Below are positions 36,038 through 45,331 of a stretch of 64,000 nucleotides of DNA, piece by piece. The stretch covers positions 2,542,001 to 2,606,000 of the forward strand of contig NZ_LT907980.1 of NCBI RefSeq assembly GCF_900215155.1. The letters are read 5' to 3'. The number at the start of each line of letters is the position of its first letter. The first letter of the stretch is position 1. Made by a program: the position numbers and the translations under genes. Under the pieces are notes generated by a model. That model saw only the letters and a list, made by a program, of their open reading frames with translations, had not been told where the DNA came from and searched no databases. The DNA comes from Marinobacter sp. LV10R510-11A. GTDB lineage: Bacteria > Pseudomonadota > Gammaproteobacteria > Pseudomonadales > Oleiphilaceae.

Positions 36038-36847
36038 ATGAACAAACGCAACATAACATTGGGCATGGCTATGGGCTTGTCAGTACTGATTGCCGGCTGC
36101 GCCTCAACACCGCCAAACAACACAATGGTAAACGAGGCACGCGCCTCTTACGCTAAAATAAAGGACGACCCAGATGTTGCCCGTAGTGGCGACAGCCATC
36201 TGCGCAGTGCAAGAGATGAACTCAATCGGGCAGAGTCTCTGCTCAAAGACGGCGAAGACACAAACCGCATTGAACAGGCCGCTTACCTAGCGAACCGGCA
36301 CGCGCAAATCGCCAGTGAACAGGGCGAACGTGCAAGGCTGGTAGATCAGGTTGATTCTGCCGAAGAGCGCCGGCGCAAGCTAATGCTGGACAGGAGTTCC
36401 GAGGAAGCCACCCGGGCTCGCGATGAAGCCGAAATGCTGCGCAAAAGAATGGAAGAGCTGCAAGCTGAGCGTACCGACCGCGGCATGGTACTTACGCTCG
36501 GCGATGTTCTCTTCGATCTCAACAAAGCCGACCTGAAATCATCGGGAGAGCAAACCATAGGTCGCCTTGCACAATTCATGCGGGAGTATGAAGACCGGAG
36601 AGTTCGCGTAGAGGGCTACACCGACAGCACCGGTGACGACGGCTATAACCAGACGTTGTCCGAGCGCCGAGCTCAGGCAGTGAGCGCTGCACTGGTAACT
36701 CAGGGAATTGAACGCCGCCGGGTAGAAACCAAAGGCTACGGTGAACAATACCCTGTGGCTAGCAATGACACCTCCGCTGGCCGGCAACAAAACCGCCGCG
36801 TAGAGATCGTTATTTCGGACGAAGAAGGCGAGATCGAGACTCGGTAA
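36038..36847 (+). CDS. OmpA-family lipoprotein with DUF4398 N-terminus
   Basis: 269 residues. Lipoprotein signal with lipobox LIAGC at about residue 21; DUF4398-like helical region (about 25-90); a coiled coil rich in E, R and K (about 95-150). The C-terminal OmpA peptidoglycan-binding domain has LFDLNKADLK, VEGYTDSTGDDGYNQTLSERRA and QNRRVEIVI. Outer-membrane anchored, it should bind peptidoglycan. AAAGGAGACCGTT precedes the ATG. Confidence 0.88.
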   Translation: MNKRNITLGMAMGLSVLIAGCASTPPNNTMVNEARASYAKIKDDPDVARSGDSHLRSARDELNRAESLLKDGEDTNRIEQAAYLANRHAQIASEQGERARLVDQVDSAEERRRKLMLDRSSEEATRARDEAEMLRKRMEELQAERTDRGMVLTLGDVLFDLNKADLKSSGEQTIGRLAQFMREYEDRRVRVEGYTDSTGDDGYNQTLSERRAQAVSAALVTQGIERRRVETKGYGEQYPVASNDTSAGRQQNRRVEIVISDEEGEIETR

Positions 36848-36874
36848 AACTAAGCGCTACCGAGCATTTGAGGA

Positions 36875-36901
36875 AAAAGGGGGAGAGCTCTCTCCCCCTT
36901 T
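36875..36901. terminator. Long hairpin after the OmpA lipoprotein
   Basis: GGGGGAGAG and CTCTCCCCC arms flanked by A- and T-runs form a strong near-perfect palindrome, able to terminate in both directions. Confidence 0.82.
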
Positions 36902-37025
36902 CAAAAATGTCATTTCAGCCCGCCCACTTGAATTCCGGAGACATTGACGGGGATCAAGCATGTCGATGCGAAACGGCCTAAACTAAAGCTGACCAATACG
37001 CTGTCATACCTAGGAGCACTAACGA

Positions 37026-37283
37026 ATGTCACTTGAAAAACACAATCTTGCACATGAACTGCCAGAGTCGAAAGAAACCATTCATACACTGAAAACGACC
37101 GATCAGCATTTTGCGAAGCTTTTCGAAACCTATCATGACACCGATGATGAGGTGCGCCGCATTGAGCAGGGTGTCGAGACCACTTCTGACGAGTATCTGG
37201 AAGAGCAAAAGAAAAAACGGTTGGGCCTGAAAGATCAGCTCTACGGAATGATTCGCGATTATGAAGCTTCAGTAGCAAGCTGA
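37026..37283 (+). CDS. YdcH family protein (DUF465)
   Basis: 85 residues, mostly helical and highly charged: HNLAHELPESKETIHTLKTT, DQHFAKLFETYHDTDDEVRR and LKDQLYGMIRDYE match the small YdcH family. The function is unknown. AGGAGCACTAACG precedes the ATG. It is the last intact gene before the decayed aup region. The 250 bases after it show nothing convincing apart from a hydrophobic cysteine-rich frame near 37296. Confidence 0.8.
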   Translation: MSLEKHNLAHELPESKETIHTLKTTDQHFAKLFETYHDTDDEVRRIEQGVETTSDEYLEEQKKKRLGLKDQLYGMIRDYEASVAS

Positions 37284-37539
37284 GCCCAATGAGTTTTGGC
37301 GTGCCCTGCAGTTGCCTGTGGGGTGTGCTTGCTCCTTCTATTTCCTCTTTATTTCGCTTTTCCGCCTGTATCCTGCCCCGGCTCACAATACACGATCACC
37401 CCAACAGGATACTGTGTCGAAAAGACCATTATTCTAATGCGCAACGTTTCGATCTTAGCCAAACAGACAAATGTACACGCTCTATTCAAAACGACATTCG
37501 CAGCACTATTGCCGATGCACCTCTCGTGCTACAAGCAGA

Positions 37540-38850
37540 AGCCCCATGGCCTTTTAAGCCACTGGATTCAACCTCACCGACGGGCGTCCGCGCGCGTATG
37601 ACCCAGACGGCCTCAACAGATGTTGGAAAGCTGGCGTTGTCTGGCGAAGAGTATAATTCGGTTGGCCTGAGTTCCTTACTACTGGGCAGCAACAACACCA
37701 CCACTGCAACCGGTACCTTATTCGCAGAGCTAGGTTTTATTCCAAAATTCGAAAACGCAGGAATGAGCGTGCCACTTCGTATCGACCGTGGCTCGCTGAT
37801 GACCGGATCTGACGTGGTGGTTAACGTCGCCGGAGCATTACCTGCCGGATTCTCATCTGAAGCAGTAGAGGTTCGCTTTCTGTCCGATGCCAACGGCTTC
37901 CTAATGCCTAACCCTTACACAGACAACGAGAGCGCACCCCGGACGATGCGCCCTCAGCGGCAAGCTTTGCAGATAACGTAGCGCCCACTATTAAGAGCTG
38001 GGTGCCCGGTGAAGACAATCAGGGCAAGATACGCCCAGGCGATCCGGTGATTGTGTATTTTTCGGAGCCGGTGCTGCCTAGTTCTGTGACAGCGGATACA
38101 TGCGTCGGCGGCAAGTCTTCAGACGATCGGATACCAGACGCCACGCACCCAAGCAACAAACCCTTGGTAGTGCGTTTCTCGCAGAACATGGATCCGACGA
38201 CTATCACGGCGGGTGGGCGGCAACCCATTGGTGAATAAATTCAGAGCCTCCGCACCCTCAAATAATCGTGTCGCTCTCCCCCTGCGAAACCTGCCAACGG
38301 CAGACGCAAACGCTGACCTTGCCTATCAAAAGGGCGTCGAGGCTGGCTCCATTTCAGGAGAAAGCATACCCAACAGCATTCGCATGAAAGCAACGGATGT
38401 CAGCCCCCTCAACGACAAAACACTGGTACAAAGTGCCAACATTGGCTGTAAGGTCGGGAGTGACTGCAAGAACGATCAGCACATCTATTTAAACGGCATG
38501 CTTGACGTCCTCGTGGCAGGCGAGCCACCGGCCCTATGTTAATGCGCATCCGGTACGATAAGGATGGCGATGGCAACTTCGTTCCACCCAAGGGCAAGAT
38601 CAAGTTCATGGAGGATGGCAGGATGCAGATTACCCTCGCAAATGAAAATCCAATCCTAATCGATGTTGAGGTAAGGGGAAAAATCAATATCACCTCCAGT
38701 AACACCAGCGGTCTGTGCAGTAACGTTTTGTTCGCGTGGCTGTGTGAAGCCGTCGCAAACGGAGTAGTTGATGCCAACACCCGCATCCGCCTAGAAATAT
38801 CGAAAGAGCAGCTACATCTCAACTACATCTTCCCCTTTACTCAGCAATAA
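37540..38850 (+). pseudogene. Decayed paralogue of the AupB-like lipoprotein gene
   Basis: Four fragments in shifting frames. 37540-37945 encodes SLLLGSNNTTTATGTLFAEL and ends near NPYTDNESAPR. 37938-38238 encodes KIRPGDPVIVYFSEPV and VRFSQNMDPTT. 38216-38542 encodes LPLRNLPTADANAD and LNGMLDVLV. 38536-38850 encodes IKFMEDGRMQIT. Each matches, in the same order, a segment of the large protein at 41555-46049 (SVLLGTTAASQQTGNLFAEL, RPGDPIILFFDKPL, ALRNLPIRDTNSN, VTFFDDGRMQIQ). The 5' third is missing, with internal deletions and at least three frameshifts. It is an old duplicate, no longer functional. Confidence 0.8.
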
Positions 38851-39800
38851 ACAGCTCCGTAACCCGAATGCCCATGGCGATGTGGTTTCCAGCTCCCCCA
38901 GCCAACACGTATTGGTCGGCATGAAAACCAACCTAGGCTCCCTTACTCGCTTTGGCCACCCTATTTATCTGGGCTTCATTGCCGGCGTTGAAAAGCACGG
39001 TAAGGAAATGCTGGCCTTCGATTCGCAGACCTCCTCCAACGGCCAATTCCTGCAATATGGCAAAGAACCTCTGTTCCTGAACATCGGCGGCGCTACTCCA
39101 ATTTGGCGGGGTATTTCCGTGGGCGTATCTGCACGCATAACGTTGGATGCAACCGCCAATCTCACCGCAGTTTCCACACTTGGCGGAGAAACCAGCCGCG
39201 AGCGTTTGGCCGTAAATGCTGAACCACAAGTCAAAACCATTTTTGGCACTACGGTTGATCTCGGTAGCACTTTCTGCCCCGAAAGTAATTGCTTCCTGCA
39301 GGGCTGGGAAACCGCTTTCACCTATCGCACCAAATCATCAGCTTCAACAGCCGTTGACTCAAACATCCTTGTTACACAAACCATCCCCGACCCAGGCCTT
39401 AGCCTTGTCGTATCCACCATCGATTCTTTCCAGCCAGAAACCTTTGGGTTCGGTACTCAGTACAAAGGCGATAACTGGCGCATCGGCGGCAGCATCGAAC
39501 AGCAGAACTGGTCCGAACTGTCGAAAGAGTTCGAAGGCGATACAATCAAGAACCAATCAACAATTCCCGCCGCCGACCGCATACAGTTTAACGACACGAT
39601 TATTCCGCGCCTCGGTGCTGAGTACGATCTCAACAAAAACTTTTCCATTCGAGGCGGTGTGGCTTATGAAGAGTCACCTCTGAAAACCACCCGAAATCCA
39701 GAAGTTAACTACCTGGATACCCCTGTGTGTCAACCTCAATCCATACACTTGCTCTATGAGTTAGCATAGATTTCAGGGCGCAAATTGAGGAGCCAACGTT

Positions 39801-40208
39801 ATGCCAAAACCCGAGTCACAGATGCCCGAGAATCAGGTCAGGCCCGATGCTCAGCTGGAGAAGCGTACGCGCCGTCATTTCTCCACGAAGTACAAGCTGA
39901 AGATATTGGCCGCAGCCAATCAGTGCGCCTACGGTGAACTGGGTCAGCTACTGCGCCGCGAGAACCTCTACAGTAACCAGCTTCGCGACTGGCGAAAGCA
40001 GCTGCAGCACGGCGGTGAGGATGCGCTGTCCAAGTCATCACCGGGTCCGAAAGCCTCAAAGACACCGGAGCAGAGGCGCATCGAACAATTGGAGAAAGAG
40101 CTGGCCCGAACGCAGCGAAAACTGAGGCTAACTGAGGACTGTGTCGGGCTCCAAAAAAAAGCCTTGTCGATGCTCGATCTGTCGAACAATGGGAACGATC
40201 CGTCATGA
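39801..40208 (+). CDS. IS3-family transposase OrfA, copy 1
   Basis: 135 residues. The N-terminal helix-turn-helix binds the IS ends (RRHFSTKYKLKILAAANQC, LGQLLRRENLYSNQLRDWRK). The C-terminal leucine-zipper-like helix is EQLEKELARTQRKLRLTED. Its stop overlaps the OrfB ATG (ATGA). An A8 run at 40152-40159 allows a -1 slip into the OrfB frame, giving an OrfAB fusion. Confidence 0.92.
   Translation: MPKPESQMPENQVRPDAQLEKRTRRHFSTKYKLKILAAANQCAYGELGQLLRRENLYSNQLRDWRKQLQHGGEDALSKSSPGPKASKTPEQRRIEQLEKELARTQRKLRLTEDCVGLQKKALSMLDLSNNGNDPS
40152..40159 (+). promoter_or_regulatory. Probable programmed -1 frameshift site (A8) in the IS
   Basis: Eight adenines near the end of orfA. After a -1 slip the frame stays open through KSLVDARSVEQWERSV into OrfB. 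IS3-family elements typically make the active transposase this way. The same site is at 44193-44200 in copy 2. Confidence 0.65.
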
Positions 40209-41290
40209 TCGTGCTTGAAGAACGCCCGGATCATGTTCCGCTGAGCACTGCCTGTGACGTGCTGGGCCTGAACCGCAGCACGGTGTATGCCTGGCGGCGG
40301 CATCAGAATACGGCGGCGGATCCGGCCAGGCGCTCCCGCAAAGAGGCGCCGCAACCTCGAGCGCTCTCGGCGCTCGAACGCCAGCGCATACTGGAGCGGA
40401 TGAACCAGCCCGAGTTCTGGGACCAGACGCCGTATCAGGTGTATCACACGCTGCTTGAGCGCGGTGAGTGCCTGGCATCGCTCAGCACGTTGTACCGGGT
40501 GCTCAGAGAAGCCAACCAGACCGGCGAGCGACGCAACCAGCGTGCGCCCCAGTCGCATGCCATACCGCGGCTCACTGCCACGCGGCCAAACGAAGTTTGG
40601 ACGTGGGACATTACGAAATTGGCGACAACCCGCCGAGGCGGTTACCTCAACCTGTATGTGGTCATGGACTTGTTCAGTCGCTACGTGGTCGCCTGGATGG
40701 TCTCTCGTAAGGAGAACAGCCAACTGGCCCAACAACTCATTGAGGAGGCGCTGACGCGCTATGGGCTGGAGGACCAGAAGGTGACCCTGCATCAGGATCG
40801 TGGGTCACCCATGATCGCCAAGAGCTTTCTTGACCTGATGGCCGATTTCGGCGTGGTCTGCAGTCACAGCCGCCCCAGGGTTAGTAACGATAACCCGTAC
40901 AGCGAAAGCCAGTTCAAGACGCTCAAAACCCAGCCCGATTTCCCGGGACGTTTTGAAAGCCTGGAACGTTCCCGGCACTGGGCTTCGGACTATTTCGCCT
41001 GGTACAACCACGAGCACCATCACAGCGGATTGAATGGTTTTACTCCGGCCCAAGTTTGTACCGGCGAGTACAGGACCGTCGCGAAGACACGGCAGGCTGC
41101 TCTGATCCGGTATCACCACGAACACCCAGAACGCTTTGTACGCGGCAAGCCGGAATCGACACTGCCGCCTGAGGCGACCTACATCAACCCGATCACGTCG
41201 GAAGAATCAGACGGTGAGGACAGCACCGCTGTAAACTTTCCGACACTGCCCGCCGCACGTGACGCATTGAAGCGGGCAAATAGACATTAA
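40205..41290 (+). CDS. IS3-family transposase OrfB, copy 1
   Basis: 361 residues, rve-type integrase core. N-terminal HTH_21 region (YQVYHTLLERGECLASLSTLYRVLRE). The catalytic triad is in TWDITKL (Asp), LHQDRGSPM (Asp) and DNPYSESQFKTLK (Glu). C-terminal HHSGLNGFTPAQV is typical. The frame is intact, so the element should be able to move. Confidence 0.94.
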   Translation: MIVLEERPDHVPLSTACDVLGLNRSTVYAWRRHQNTAADPARRSRKEAPQPRALSALERQRILERMNQPEFWDQTPYQVYHTLLERGECLASLSTLYRVLREANQTGERRNQRAPQSHAIPRLTATRPNEVWTWDITKLATTRRGGYLNLYVVMDLFSRYVVAWMVSRKENSQLAQQLIEEALTRYGLEDQKVTLHQDRGSPMIAKSFLDLMADFGVVCSHSRPRVSNDNPYSESQFKTLKTQPDFPGRFESLERSRHWASDYFAWYNHEHHHSGLNGFTPAQVCTGEYRTVAKTRQAALIRYHHEHPERFVRGKPESTLPPEATYINPITSEESDGEDSTAVNFPTLPAARDALKRANRH

Positions 41291-43841
41291 CTTTTTAATG
41301 ATCTGTCCATATGAGGTTGACACGTTCCGATACCGACAAGATTGTAGTTGGCCTGGGTATTAGCGCCACCTACGACCGCACTCGTTTACTGGCCTTTCCA
41401 GTCCGTTTAGACCTGGGCTACCAGTACCAGCAGTTGCAAGAGCGCGACTTTACCCTGGTGGATTTTGACGGCAACGAGACCGCCGTTACAGCCGACGGCG
41501 ACGTCCATGTTATCAGCGGCTCAGTTACCCTGAAGTTCTGAGGAGAAGTTTGCCATGAAGTACAACAAGACCCTGGCACTGATTCCCGCTCTGCTGCTTG
41601 CAGCTTGCAGCCTGCGGCGGGGATGAACAGACGATGAATCCGAAAACCTCACCTGGTTCAGTGATTTATTCGTACCCGGCGGACGGGCAACAAGGAGTCA
41701 GCCCGAAAGCAGACATAGTGCTGAAATTTTCTGACCCCATAACTGATGACGACATTGCCGTCAAAATCAGCGTAACAAATAGCCAAGGGCCGGTTGGTTA
41801 CTCGCCAGAGCTCATTGATGGCGGTCGGAGCCTCAAACTGACGCCCAACGCGCCTTTTGCAGTCAATAGCAGCTACAGCGTTGAATTTAAGGAAGGGCTG
41901 CTCGCTGAAGGTGGCCGTGTTATGGAGAACCCTAACTCCAAACACGACAGTGTACCGGGCATTCAATTTGACACCAGAAGCTCATTTTCTGGAAGCAAAG
42001 GGCTCGCAAACTTCAAAGAGAGCTTTGAAGTTACCAACATGGTGCCGGAAGTTGGCAGCGAATTTGAGCCGATGAACTTTTCGACATTCCGCTTGACCAT
42101 GTCCCACCCTATCCACCCAAGGTGGCAGGCAATGGGCGGTAGGATTGAGCTCGTCGATAAGGACAATAATGCCGTGCCTGCAACCGTTCTGGTTAAAGGC
42201 AACCGCATCACACTAGACCCCTGCGTAACAGATGATAAAATGCTGTGCGGAAGTAAGCAGGACGTGCTGAACGCTGGTGAGGCCTACAGATTGGCGATCA
42301 CCGATTTACCAAGCCTGACCGTGAAGGGCACACTCTTCTCGGAGTCCTATGACTTCACTCCGCGCGATACCGGGCCCACCGTAGTATTGCAGCAAACAGC
42401 GATAGACTCCGGCATTGGTAATGGCATGTCTGAAGGCGCTGCCACTACATCAATCCTAAATGGGCAGGCCATTAATGGAGTCAAGCTAAACTCGGTACTG
42501 CTTGGCACAACCGCTGCCTCACAGCAAACCGGTAACTTGTTTGCCGAACTCGCCTATGCGCCGGGGTTCGAAGCAAACGAAGCCCTTCCCCTGAGAATAG
42601 CCAAAGGCAGCGTACTCAACAGCACCAGCCTAGATGTGAAGGTTGGCGGCATAGTAAACGTGATAGACGCAGCGACAGGGCAACCGCAAACCACGGGCAA
42701 TATAAAAGTAACCATGCTGTCAGACGCATCTGGTTACATGAGCCCGAACCCATACACCGATGACATTAACGCCCCCCGCCAGATCACGCTGTTTATGGAT
42801 GTATCCATGAACGCGGAGAACGCTCAGCCGAACGCCTCTCTCTCTCAAGATCTGCTAGGCGTAGAGTTGCGTGGCATTGCACTGGTGCGTGACGGCGTAC
42901 TAACCATCGACGCCATTGGCATGGTTGAACCCAACCTTCTGGGCCAAGAGCACGCCGACTCTACCATCGCGTTTCATTTGGAGGCGGATACTGATATAGA
43001 TTCTGTTCTCGATGCAGCGCCCTGGTGACCCGATAATTTTGTTCTTTGATAAGCCATTGGATCCAGATTCAGTAGCTGAAGGTGTTTCGCTTTTCGGCCC
43101 TATTCAAGAGGGCGGTCTCGGTACAATAGAGGTCGGTAACGGACTAAACGCTGAAGTTGACGGAACAGCCCTGATATTGAACCCCGAAGGTGGCCTTATA
43201 CAAGGTGCAGCTTACAAAGTACTTACCCCCAGCCTCAAGGGTATCAACGGCAAACTTGTCGACGTTTTGCAGCGAGACTTTAGCCTTGCTCAAGCTGATG
43301 ATGCTAGTAAGCCCGTAACTCAGCAGTCTCCGTTTGCTTTGACAACATACCCCGGATATCCATGCGTAACCGAAGGGCGAAATTTGCCCGACAATCACGG
43401 TCACTGTAAAGATGGTGCAGGTGATGAACTCCCTGACGACAATAACGGGAACTCTCAAACCCGCGACATTTTGCCTGTGACAACCTTACCCAAAGATCGT
43501 CCAATTACGGTGGTTTTTTCTCAGTCTATGAAGTTAGAGTCAATTAACGGTGAAACCTTTATTGTTGAGCGTGTAGACGGCAGCGGAAATCCGTTAGCTG
43601 AAGGTAACCCAGTTGAAGGGCGTCTTGAGAAAAACAATCAGCGCATTCGTTTCTTCCCCAATGAGCCCTGGGAACCAAGCCAGCTGTATCGCTACAAAAT
43701 GGTTTCTGCAGTCGACGGTGATTGCAACGATGTTATTTGCGGTGAAAACGGCCGAGCATTCCCCTGTGTGTCAACCTCAATCCATACACTTGCTCTATGA
43801 GTTAGCATAGATTTCAGGGCGCAAATTGAGGAGCCAACGTT

Positions 43842-44249
43842 ATGCCAAAACCCGAGTCACAGATGCCCGAGAATCAGGTCAGGCCCGATGCTCAGCTGGA
43901 GAAGCGTACGCGCCGTCATTTCTCCACGAAGTACAAGCTGAAGATATTGGCCGCAGCCAATCAGTGCGCCTACGGTGAACTGGGTCAGCTACTGCGCCGC
44001 GAGAACCTCTACAGTAACCAGCTTCGCGACTGGCGAAAGCAGCTGCAGCACGGCGGTGAGGATGCGCTGTCCAAGTCATCACCGGGTCCGAAAGCCTCAA
44101 AGACACCGGAGCAGAGGCGCATCGAACAATTGGAGAAAGAGCTGGCCCGAACGCAGCGAAAACTGAGGCTAACTGAGGACTGTGTCGGGCTCCAAAAAAA
44201 AGCCTTGTCGATGCTCGATCTGTCGAACAATGGGAACGATCCGTCATGA
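43842..44249 (+). CDS. IS3-family transposase OrfA, copy 2
   Basis: Identical 135-residue protein to the one at 39801-40208, with the same A8 slip site (44193-44200) and the same ATGA overlap with OrfB. Confidence 0.92.
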   Translation: MPKPESQMPENQVRPDAQLEKRTRRHFSTKYKLKILAAANQCAYGELGQLLRRENLYSNQLRDWRKQLQHGGEDALSKSSPGPKASKTPEQRRIEQLEKELARTQRKLRLTEDCVGLQKKALSMLDLSNNGNDPS

Positions 44250-45331
44250 TCGTGCTTGAAGAACGCCCGGATCATGTTCCGCTGAGCACTGCCTGTGACG
44301 TGCTGGGCCTGAACCGCAGCACGGTGTATGCCTGGCGGCGGCATCAGAATACGGCGGCGGATCCGGCCAGGCGCTCCCGCAAAGAGGCGCCGCAACCTCG
44401 AGCGCTCTCGGCGCTCGAACGCCAGCGCATACTGGAGCGGATGAACCAGCCCGAGTTCTGGGACCAGACGCCGTATCAGGTGTATCACACGCTGCTTGAG
44501 CGCGGTGAGTGCCTGGCATCGCTCAGCACGTTGTACCGGGTGCTCAGAGAAGCCAACCAGACCGGCGAGCGACGCAACCAGCGTGCGCCCCAGTCGCATG
44601 CCATACCGCGGCTCACTGCCACGCGGCCAAACGAAGTTTGGACGTGGGACATTACGAAATTGGCGACAACCCGCCGAGGCGGTTACCTCAACCTGTATGT
44701 GGTCATGGACTTGTTCAGTCGCTACGTGGTCGCCTGGATGGTCTCTCGTAAGGAGAACAGCCAACTGGCCCAACAACTCATTGAGGAGGCGCTGACGCGC
44801 TATGGGCTGGAGGACCAGAAGGTGACCCTGCATCAGGATCGTGGGTCACCCATGATCGCCAAGAGCTTTCTTGACCTGATGGCCGATTTCGGCGTGGTCT
44901 GCAGTCACAGCCGCCCCAGGGTTAGTAACGATAACCCGTACAGCGAAAGCCAGTTCAAGACGCTCAAAACCCAGCCCGATTTCCCGGGACGTTTTGAAAG
45001 CCTGGAACGTTCCCGGCACTGGGCTTCGGACTATTTCGCCTGGTACAACCACGAGCACCATCACAGCGGATTGAATGGTTTTACTCCGGCCCAAGTTTGT
45101 ACCGGCGAGTACAGGACCGTCGCGAAGACACGGCAGGCTGCTCTGATCCGGTATCACCACGAACACCCAGAACGCTTTGTACGCGGCAAGCCGGAATCGA
45201 CACTGCCGCCTGAGGCGACCTACATCAACCCGATCACGTCGGAAGAATCAGACGGTGAGGACAGCACCGCTGTAAACTTTCCGACACTGCCCGCCGCACG
45301 TGACGCATTGAAGCGGGCAAATAGACATTAA
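44246..45331 (+). CDS. IS3-family transposase OrfB, copy 2
   Basis: Identical 361-residue protein to the one at 40205-41290, catalytic D, D and E intact. Two intact identical copies 2.4 kb apart in direct orientation can recombine and delete the DNA between them. Confidence 0.94.
   Translation: MIVLEERPDHVPLSTACDVLGLNRSTVYAWRRHQNTAADPARRSRKEAPQPRALSALERQRILERMNQPEFWDQTPYQVYHTLLERGECLASLSTLYRVLREANQTGERRNQRAPQSHAIPRLTATRPNEVWTWDITKLATTRRGGYLNLYVVMDLFSRYVVAWMVSRKENSQLAQQLIEEALTRYGLEDQKVTLHQDRGSPMIAKSFLDLMADFGVVCSHSRPRVSNDNPYSESQFKTLKTQPDFPGRFESLERSRHWASDYFAWYNHEHHHSGLNGFTPAQVCTGEYRTVAKTRQAALIRYHHEHPERFVRGKPESTLPPEATYINPITSEESDGEDSTAVNFPTLPAARDALKRANRH

Larger units (their letters stand above)
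39721..41329 (+). mobile_element. IS3-family insertion sequence, copy 1 (1,609 bp)
   Basis: Carries orfA and orfB. It is flanked by a 4-bp direct repeat ATAC (39717-39720 and 41330-41333). Subterminal inverted repeats GTGTCAACCTCA (left, from 39727) and TGAGGTTGACAC (right, to 41323) are perfect over 12 bp, while the outermost 6 bases differ (CCCTGT left, GTTCCG right). Identical in encoded proteins to copy 2, which lies exactly 4,041 bases further on. Confidence 0.92.
38861..41541 (+). pseudogene. FadL/OmpP1-type outer-membrane protein gene (aupA-like), 5'-truncated and split by an IS
   Basis: The left part (38861-39720) encodes LVGMKTNLGSLTRFGHPIYL, GISVGVSARITLDATANL, NGWETAF-like LQGWETAFTYRTKS, and FGTQYKGDNWRIGGSIEQQN. 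The right part (41330-41541) encodes VVGLGISATYDRTR through to SGSVTLKF, ending in the aromatic residue typical of beta-barrels. Joining them across the IS with one ATAC copy gives NYLDT-DKIVVGLG in frame. The first 90-100 residues, including any signal peptide, are absent, so the gene was broken before the IS arrived. FadL-type porins import hydrophobic compounds. The lipoprotein gene follows 13 bases later, as in the Marinobacter AupA-AupB alkane-uptake pair; that assignment is inference. Confidence 0.8.

Noticed and set aside
39968..40792. 274-codon minus-strand frame in the IS (also at 44009-44833)
   Set aside because: Antisense shadow of orfA/orfB in GC-rich DNA, with no start signals or known domain.
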